Origin: Clostridiales bacterium
GTDB lineage: Bacteria; Bacillota; Clostridia; Saccharofermentanales; Saccharofermentanaceae
Reading direction: 5' to 3'
NCBI GenBank assembly: GCA_017519205.1
Contig: JAFWSW010000005.1
Location: 1 to 39,399, forward strand
Length of the DNA stretch: 39,399 nt
Shown here: positions 34,365 through 39,399 of the stretch, one piece after another
Numbering within the stretch: position 1 is the first letter of the stretch
How the letters are laid out: every line of letters starts with the position of its first letter
Notes under the pieces: generated by a model
Databases searched by the model: none
Told to the model about the DNA's origin: nothing
Seen by the model: only the letters and a program-made list of their open reading frames with translations
Made by a program: the position numbers and the translations under genes

Positions 34365-36155
34365 ATGGAGAAGAAAAAAACAGGTTTTTCCAGGCTGCTT
34401 GAACTTGCCGGAAGAAAGAAAAGAAAACTGCTTGCGGCATGTGCACTCGCTGTTATATCGTCTGCGGCGAAACTGATTCCGTTTTTTACGGTGTATGGTG
34501 TGATAAAAGTGCTTTTGGAATCTTATAATGATGTGAGTGGAATGGACGGGAACAGGATCACGATGCTGTCGGCGATCACTCTCGGCGCAGCGCTGCTTTA
34601 TGGAGTGTGTGCGTATGCTTCCTCGGCACTGTCACATACGGCTGCCTACGACATTATTTTTGAATTGCGCATTAAATTGATGGAAAAACTGGGCAGGATT
34701 CCGTCCGGATTTTTTACCGGTAAGACGCAGGGCGGGATAAAGAAGATCCTTTCAGATGATACGGAACAGGTTGAGATATTTGTCGCGCACCATTTGTGTG
34801 ATATTGCTGCTGCCATTGCTACGCCGGTTTTCACGTTGGTTTACTTATTTGTTATGGATTGGCGGCTGTCTCTGATCACGCTGTTGCCGATCTTCATTTC
34901 GATCTTTTTGCTGGTCATGTGTCTGGTCAAGCCGGATAAGGCTGCGCTTCAAGTGGAAATGCATGACAGTCAGGAAGCAATGCAGGGAACGATCGTACAG
35001 TATATTCACGGGATGCCGGTAATTAAAGTTTTCAATCGATCGATAAGTGCTTTTCGAAAGTATGAATCGGATATAGATAGATTTGTCACGGCGGTAGATA
35101 CCACCGCACGCGCCAATGCCTGGCCTATGTCTTTTTACTATGCTTTCTTCGGCGCTCAGCTTCTCTTTTTGCTTCCGGCCAGTGCCTATCTGATCCTTCG
35201 CGCGGACTCGTATATCGGCTATCTGCCGGTCGTGCTCCTGTTTCTCCTTGTTGGAACCGGGTTGAAAGAACCTATGGAGAATATGATGCAGATGGTGATC
35301 CTCTCCGGAAGAATAACGGAAGGCGTGAAGAGAATGGATGAGATCCTCTATGCTCCCGAAATGGAATACGGAAATGCGGATATGCCGAAGACTTTTGATT
35401 TGACGTTTGATCATGTTTCTTTCTCATATGAGGAAGGAATACAGGCTGTAAAAGAACTGTCCTGTCAGATAAAACAGGGGACTGTTACCGGCCTTGTCGG
35501 GCCGTCCGGCGGAGGAAAATCAACATTGGCAGGGCTTCTTCTCAGATTCTATGACCCGCAAAGCGGAGTTATCAAGATAGGAGATACGCCTCTTTCGGAG
35601 TTCCCGGCAGAAGTGTTGAGCCGGATGATTTCTTATGTGTTCCAGGAGAGTTTTATTTTCCATGATACGGTGGAGAATAATATACGGATGGGGAATAAAG
35701 AAGCAGATATGGAACAGGTGATCGAAGCTGCAAAAGCTGCCGAAATCCATGATGTGATAATGGCGCTGCCAAACGGGTATCAGAGTGTGCTTGGAGAAAA
35801 AGGAGTTTATCTCTCGGGAGGCGAACAGCAAAGACTGGCCATAGCCAGGGTATTCCTCCGTGATACGCCCATCGTTGTTCTGGATGAGGCGACGGCCTAT
35901 GCGGATGCGGAGAACGAGGCAAAGATACAGAAAGCTTTTGCAAAACTGGCAGAGAATAAAACCGTGCTGATCATCGCACACCGCCTGAAGACGATCGAAA
36001 ATGCGGATCGGATCCTGGTCATGAAGGAGGGCCGCCTCGTCGGGCAGGGACAGCATGATGAACTTCTTCTTTCGTGTACTGAATATAAAAATCTGGTGGA
36101 TGCCAACGAACGGAGAAACTGCTGGAATATCAAGAGAATGGAGGCAAGAGTATGA
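34365..36155 (+). CDS. ABC half-transporter, TMD-NBD fusion (pair 2, YbtP/IrtA-like)
   Basis: Protein of 596 residues: transmembrane domain (about 15-315) and NBD with Walker A GPSGGGKST, FQESFIFHDT, signature LSGGEQQR, Walker B VVLDEATAYADAENE and switch His in IAHRLK. AGAAAGG precedes the ATG. The stop overlaps the next start by four bases (ATGA), so both halves are cotranslated. The TMD has basic N-terminal residues (GRKKRKL) typical of the family. As for pair 1, the Walker B neighbourhood resembles siderophore-linked YbtPQ/IrtAB proteins, and the regulatory site fits metal starvation. Substrate and direction are inferred only. Confidence 0.9.
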   Translation: MEKKKTGFSRLLELAGRKKRKLLAACALAVISSAAKLIPFFTVYGVIKVLLESYNDVSGMDGNRITMLSAITLGAALLYGVCAYASSALSHTAAYDIIFELRIKLMEKLGRIPSGFFTGKTQGGIKKILSDDTEQVEIFVAHHLCDIAAAIATPVFTLVYLFVMDWRLSLITLLPIFISIFLLVMCLVKPDKAALQVEMHDSQEAMQGTIVQYIHGMPVIKVFNRSISAFRKYESDIDRFVTAVDTTARANAWPMSFYYAFFGAQLLFLLPASAYLILRADSYIGYLPVVLLFLLVGTGLKEPMENMMQMVILSGRITEGVKRMDEILYAPEMEYGNADMPKTFDLTFDHVSFSYEEGIQAVKELSCQIKQGTVTGLVGPSGGGKSTLAGLLLRFYDPQSGVIKIGDTPLSEFPAEVLSRMISYVFQESFIFHDTVENNIRMGNKEADMEQVIEAAKAAEIHDVIMALPNGYQSVLGEKGVYLSGGEQQRLAIARVFLRDTPIVVLDEATAYADAENEAKIQKAFAKLAENKTVLIIAHRLKTIENADRILVMKEGRLVGQGQHDELLLSCTEYKNLVDANERRNCWNIKRMEARV

Positions 36156-37921
36156 GTGCTTTTCGAAAATGGTTCCATACTATGACGCTGGGGCAGACGA
36201 AGAAATATATGAAACTGCTGATCTGGTGTCTGTTTGACAGTTTTGTTGTTTCCATTCCGTATGCGGTGATGGTGATGGCAGTCTACGTGTTTCTCATTCC
36301 GGTGGATTCTCCCGGTACATCGCTTCCTGTTGACCGGGTATGGATCCTTCTGGGAATTCTGATCGCACAGTTTGTCGGGTATTTGTTCATCCGGAAAAAG
36401 TCCTATCTGGATTTCTGTATAGGATTTGCAGGCACAACGAAGACCTCCCGGATCGAAATGGGAGAACATCTTCGTAAACTGAGTATGGGGTTCTTTTCTT
36501 CAAGAGATGCCGGAGATCTGTCTACCGTACTTCTGAGAGATTATACCGAGATAGAAACATTTGCGCAGCAGATCCTGCCACAGGTAGCCACCATTCTGAT
36601 CCGCTTTTCCATAGCGGTTGTGGTTCTTTCTGCATTCGATGTCAGAATGATGCTGGCCGTTTTTATTGTGATTCCTCTGGCACTTCCGTTTGCGGTCCTT
36701 TCTATGAAGAAGATGGAAAAAGAAGGCCTGCTTCTACAGACTTCCCAACAGCAGGCTTCTTCCGGCATTCTGGAATATGTCGGGGGAATACGCACGCTAA
36801 AAGCGTTTCATATGGCAGGAAATCATTTTGTGAGGCTGAAAAATACGCTTGATGAACAGCGGAAAGCGGCCATCGCCATCGAAACTCGGGCGGCAGCGCC
36901 GGTCAGCATGATCGGGCGTTTTGTTCTGAACTGTGGAATCGGCCTCGTGATGTTTGTCGGATCGATATTGCTGATGGCGGGAAAACTGGCAGTTTTCTAT
37001 TATATTGCTTTTCTGCTTCTGACGCTTACCATCTATGATCCGGTGCTTTCGCTGTTTACTTTTATCGCGGATCTGACCCGTACGACTCGAAGCGGAAGAC
37101 GGATCAGAGATCTTTTCGAGGAACTGCCATTGCCTGAAAAGAAAGGGGACAGGAAACCGGAAGGAACGGCAATCGAACTGAAGGATGTGTCATTCGGATA
37201 TGGTGAAAAGGAAGTCCTGCATCACGTCGATCTTTCATTCCCGGAAAAAAGTGTAACGGCATTAGTCGGACCATCCGGATCAGGTAAGTCTACGATTACG
37301 AAGCTGATCGCGAGATTCTGGGATACAGATTCCGGAACTGTAACGATAGGCGGAGTTCCGGTGACAGACATCACGACAGAAGAACTTCTGGGAAATATCA
37401 GTATGGTCTTTCAGGATGTGTATCTTTTCCGGGATACCATAGAAGCCAACATACGCATGGGGAGAAGCTCGGCGACACGCGAGGAAGTAATAGAAGCAGC
37501 AAAAAAAGCAGCTTGTCATGAATTCATCATGGCACTGCCGGATGGCTATGACACCATGGTCGGAGAGGGCGGATCTACATTGTCCGGAGGCGAGAAACAG
37601 CGTATTTCTATTGCTCGGGCACTGCTTAAAGATGCCCCGGTCATCCTTCTGGATGAAGCTACGTCTTCGCTCGATCCTGAAAATGAAGTGATGATCCAGC
37701 ATGCCATATCGGCACTGGTTGAAAATAAAACGGTTATCGTTATTGCGCACCGTCTTCAGTCTATCAGCAATGCTGATCAGATCGTTGTGCTGGATGAGGG
37801 GCGGATCGTAGAAAAAGGAAATCACGAATCGCTTCTGGAGAAAAAAGGAATCTATGCGAAGATGTGGAATGAACAGAATCAGGCTGGAAACTGGAGAATC
37901 AATGAATTAAAGAATACTTAA
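36152..37921 (+). CDS. ABC half-transporter, TMD-NBD fusion (pair 2, partner)
   Basis: Protein of 589 residues. The transmembrane domain (about 20-320) is followed by an NBD with Walker A GPSGSGKST, VFQDVYLFRDT, signature LSGGEKQR, Walker B VILLDEATSSLDPENE and switch His in IAHRLQ. It forms a heterodimer with the preceding half-transporter. It is closest in layout to the second half-transporter of pair 1 (shared ARFWDxxxGxVxxGG, CHxFxMxLPDGYDTMxGEGG), so the two pairs are likely duplicates. No terminator is visible before the next frame. Confidence 0.9.
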   Translation: MSAFRKWFHTMTLGQTKKYMKLLIWCLFDSFVVSIPYAVMVMAVYVFLIPVDSPGTSLPVDRVWILLGILIAQFVGYLFIRKKSYLDFCIGFAGTTKTSRIEMGEHLRKLSMGFFSSRDAGDLSTVLLRDYTEIETFAQQILPQVATILIRFSIAVVVLSAFDVRMMLAVFIVIPLALPFAVLSMKKMEKEGLLLQTSQQQASSGILEYVGGIRTLKAFHMAGNHFVRLKNTLDEQRKAAIAIETRAAAPVSMIGRFVLNCGIGLVMFVGSILLMAGKLAVFYYIAFLLLTLTIYDPVLSLFTFIADLTRTTRSGRRIRDLFEELPLPEKKGDRKPEGTAIELKDVSFGYGEKEVLHHVDLSFPEKSVTALVGPSGSGKSTITKLIARFWDTDSGTVTIGGVPVTDITTEELLGNISMVFQDVYLFRDTIEANIRMGRSSATREEVIEAAKKAACHEFIMALPDGYDTMVGEGGSTLSGGEKQRISIARALLKDAPVILLDEATSSLDPENEVMIQHAISALVENKTVIVIAHRLQSISNADQIVVLDEGRIVEKGNHESLLEKKGIYAKMWNEQNQAGNWRINELKNT

Positions 37922-37989
37922 AACAAAGGCAAAGATTATTCGATTTAGAAACAGGTATACTATAGCTGTGTTTACGAAGTATCGTAGTG

Positions 37990-38373
37990 ATGAATTCAGT
38001 TCATCTATTTAAGATGGTGGCAAATGCCATGTATGAGTTTATTCAACCACAGATCGGTTCGATGAAGAAACTGGCCAGTCATGGCTGGTTTGTGAGATTT
38101 TTGAAATTGACTATGCCGGTAAAATTCAAACATACACTCGGGCATGGCTGGGATGTGGAGTTCCCGAAGTGTCCGTCGGATACCTTTTCTATGACTACGC
38201 ACAAGTGTATATACCATCAGATCTTTACTAAGTATGGAATGCCGGAGATGACGGCTGTTTTCTGCAGGGTGGATGACATTTTGTACAGCGAGCTTCCAAG
38301 AGCGAAGTTTACTTATACCGAGCAGATCGGCACCGGCGGCAGCATGTGCGATTATTCTTTTATAAAGCGATGA
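37990..38373 (+). CDS. ATC-hydrolase-like protein, apparently N-terminally shortened
   Basis: Protein of 127 residues. The C-terminal half (FPKCPSDTF, GMPEMTAVFCRVDDILYSEL, TEQIGTGGSMCDYSF) matches the conserved end of the L-2-amino-thiazoline-4-carboxylic acid hydrolase family, with the characteristic CP, F-C-x-x-D and G-x-x-x-C-D-F/Y elements. Family members are usually longer, about 200 residues, so the N-terminal region seems missing. An in-frame stop lies at 37963-37965 and no ribosome binding site precedes the ATG. A TATACT box at 37956 might drive it. It may be a 5'-truncated relic or a short variant. Many members have no tested ATC hydrolase activity. Confidence 0.5.
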   Translation: MNSVHLFKMVANAMYEFIQPQIGSMKKLASHGWFVRFLKLTMPVKFKHTLGHGWDVEFPKCPSDTFSMTTHKCIYHQIFTKYGMPEMTAVFCRVDDILYSELPRAKFTYTEQIGTGGSMCDYSFIKR

Positions 38374-38389
38374 ATCTGAAAAAATCATA

Positions 38390-38418
38390 TTGACAAACAG
38401 TTAGCATAGGCTTACTAT
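38390..38418 (+). promoter_or_regulatory. Promoter of the fifth tetR gene
   Basis: TTGACA (38390-38395), 17-bp spacer, TACTAT (38413-38418). Operator 18 lies in the spacer and the 30-bp dyad follows the -10. Confidence 0.68.
38400..38415. promoter_or_regulatory. GTTAGC-N4-GCTAAC operator 18
   Basis: GTTAGCATAGGCTTAC, one mismatch, between the -35 and -10 boxes. Confidence 0.68.
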
Positions 38419-38446
38419 ATAACCCGGTTATATAACTGGGTTATAT
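38417..38446. promoter_or_regulatory. 30-bp compound TetR operator
   Basis: The layout ATAAC-N3-GTTA-N2-TAAC-N3-GTTAT is the same as at 4586-4613 but with different spacer bases (CCG and TGG). There is only one mismatched pair over 30 bp. It probably autoregulates the gene at 38466. Confidence 0.72.
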
Positions 38447-38465
38447 TTGTGCACAGAGGTTTTGT

Positions 38466-39095
38466 ATGAGAGACAAAGAAGCAACACGACTGCGGATTCT
38501 GGATGTAGGAAAGAAGACGTTTATTGAAAAGGGATACGAAGATGCCTATCTTCGGGATATAGCCAGAGAAGCGGGGGTGACTACCGGAGCGATTTACGGG
38601 CATTACAAAGATAAGGATGCTCTGTTTGTGGATCTGGTGAAACCGGTTCTTGATGGCCTGAAGAGTGAACTGTCTAAGATCCAGCAGAAGTATCAGGTGA
38701 TTGACAATGAGCAGCTTAAGAAGGAGCCGATGATGCTTCTTCCGGCGGATCATGTCATTGACTTTGTATATGATCATTTGGATGAGGTTTCCCTGCTTTT
38801 GCAGTCCGCGGATAAGACATCACTTCGGAACTGGCAGGAAGACCTGTTTCGGGAAGGTGTGGCTGAGGCGGAAGCATACCAGCGCAAGTGGAAAGAAGCC
38901 GGAATCCTGAGCAACGATTTTGATTCTGAGTTTCTGTCGATTATCACGGCTTCCTATTTCAAAAATATCATCGAAGCGGTACAGAGAGGTTTTGACAGAA
39001 ATAAGACCAAACAGTTTGTAAGGCTGCTTTCGGTCTATCATACAGGCGGCCTTCAGATGATGGCGGCTGCACAAAAAAGAAATAAGGAGATATAG
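38466..39095 (+). CDS. TetR/AcrR family transcriptional regulator (fifth)
   Basis: Regulator of 209 residues with a TetR HTH (about 8-54: YLRDIAREAGVTTGAIYGHYKDKDALF) and a helical ligand domain. Length and HTH resemble the regulator at 4641 (AREAGVTTGAIY against SQAGVTTGAVY), and the operators share one geometry, so the two are likely paralogues with slightly different specificities. Two kinds of operator overlap its promoter, so it would respond both to the global regulator and to its own product. It is followed by a membrane protein gene after 2 bp. Confidence 0.9.
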   Translation: MRDKEATRLRILDVGKKTFIEKGYEDAYLRDIAREAGVTTGAIYGHYKDKDALFVDLVKPVLDGLKSELSKIQQKYQVIDNEQLKKEPMMLLPADHVIDFVYDHLDEVSLLLQSADKTSLRNWQEDLFREGVAEAEAYQRKWKEAGILSNDFDSEFLSIITASYFKNIIEAVQRGFDRNKTKQFVRLLSVYHTGGLQMMAAAQKRNKEI

Positions 39096-39097
39096 TT

Positions 39098-39399
39098 ATG
39101 CTGATTACGATTTTACTTTCACTAATGATGATGGCGGGACTTTTCCTGATGCTTTGGAGCGGCGTCGGGTTTATCCAGGACAAGAAATTTTTCTCTTCCG
39201 CTCCCAAAGAAGCCATTGAGGTGACACCTGACTATGTCCCGGAACGGTTTAAAGGACAGCACGTAGTGGGTTATGTTATGGCAGCGCTATCGCTGGTTCT
39301 AATGGGTGGTGCAGTCGTTCTGGGTGCATGGGACGGCATACATAACGATTACAGCTTCTGGCAGTTCTTCGTAAGATTTATGGTCATGCTGCTTATGCT
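39098..39399 (+). CDS. Membrane protein of unknown function, N-terminal part (runs off the window)
   Basis: An open frame begins at ATG 39098, with AAGGAGA upstream and the tetR stop 2 bp before. About 100 codons are visible. The product starts with a hydrophobic helix (MLITILLSLMMMAGLFLML), a short polar loop (QDKKFFSSAPKEAIEV), a second helix (VMAALSLVLMGGAVVLGAW) and the start of a third. I do not recognise the family. Operon position directly after a TetR gene suggests it is that regulator's target. Confidence 0.75.
   Translation, partial: MLITILLSLMMMAGLFLMLWSGVGFIQDKKFFSSAPKEAIEVTPDYVPERFKGQHVVGYVMAALSLVLMGGAVVLGAWDGIHNDYSFWQFFVRFMVMLLM

Overview
The window looks like chromosomal DNA of a Gram-positive anaerobe of the class Clostridia, perhaps a Lachnospiraceae relative. 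This is inferred from AGGAGG-type ribosome binding sites, sigma-A promoters with 17-bp spacers, a DUF3793 gene, a clostridial-type xylose isomerase and the many TetR-controlled ABC systems. I see no tRNA, rRNA, insertion sequence, integrase or CRISPR array.

The main organising feature is a 16-bp palindrome, GTTAGC-N4-GCTAAC. I found 18 copies, 11 of them perfect in all 12 fixed positions, and nearly all lie at promoters, usually just downstream of the -10 box. It gathers genes of very different function into one apparent repressor regulon. The gene content (DUF3793, a siderophore/cobalamin-type importer, YbtPQ-like half-transporters, ABC permease systems) suggests metal, most likely iron, starvation. 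The half-site resembles that of DtxR/IdeR repressors but with wider spacing. No DtxR-family gene lies in the window, so the regulator is inferred to be elsewhere.

Layout. 1-570: start of a DUF3793 gene on the minus strand and a divergent operator-controlled promoter that reads a short, apparently non-coding transcript. 570-5258: a MacB-like ABC permease/ATPase pair on the minus strand and two TetR regulators on the plus strand. 5299-8998: a second MacB-like pair and a methyltransferase. 9069-19073: a Crp/Fnr-type regulator facing a nine-gene operon with a NifH-like reductase, two nitrogenase component-1-like subunits, a binding-protein/FecCD/ATPase importer, a cytosolic binding-protein-like protein, a HypB/UreG-like GTPase and a soluble ABC ATPase. 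19130-21754: an AraC regulator, a metallo-beta-lactamase-fold hydrolase and an alpha/beta hydrolase. 21769-25714: enolase, xylose isomerase and a membrane-anchored methyltransferase, each behind the palindrome. Enolase is flanked by two related promoter-operator-hairpin modules. 25735-33245: a TetR gene, then a four-gene operon of two half-transporters plus a third MacB-like pair. 33248-38373: a decayed ECF-T fragment, a TetR gene, a second pair of half-transporters and a shortened ATC-hydrolase-like gene. 38390-39399: a fifth TetR gene and the start of a membrane protein gene.

The most interesting system is the nitrogenase-like operon. Both NifH iron-sulfur cysteines are kept, yet there are no nitrogen-fixation cofactor genes. 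Its linkage to a siderophore/corrinoid importer and a metallochaperone-like GTPase suggests ATP-driven reduction of an imported metal complex or tetrapyrrole-like compound, switched on by the same signal as the surrounding transporters.
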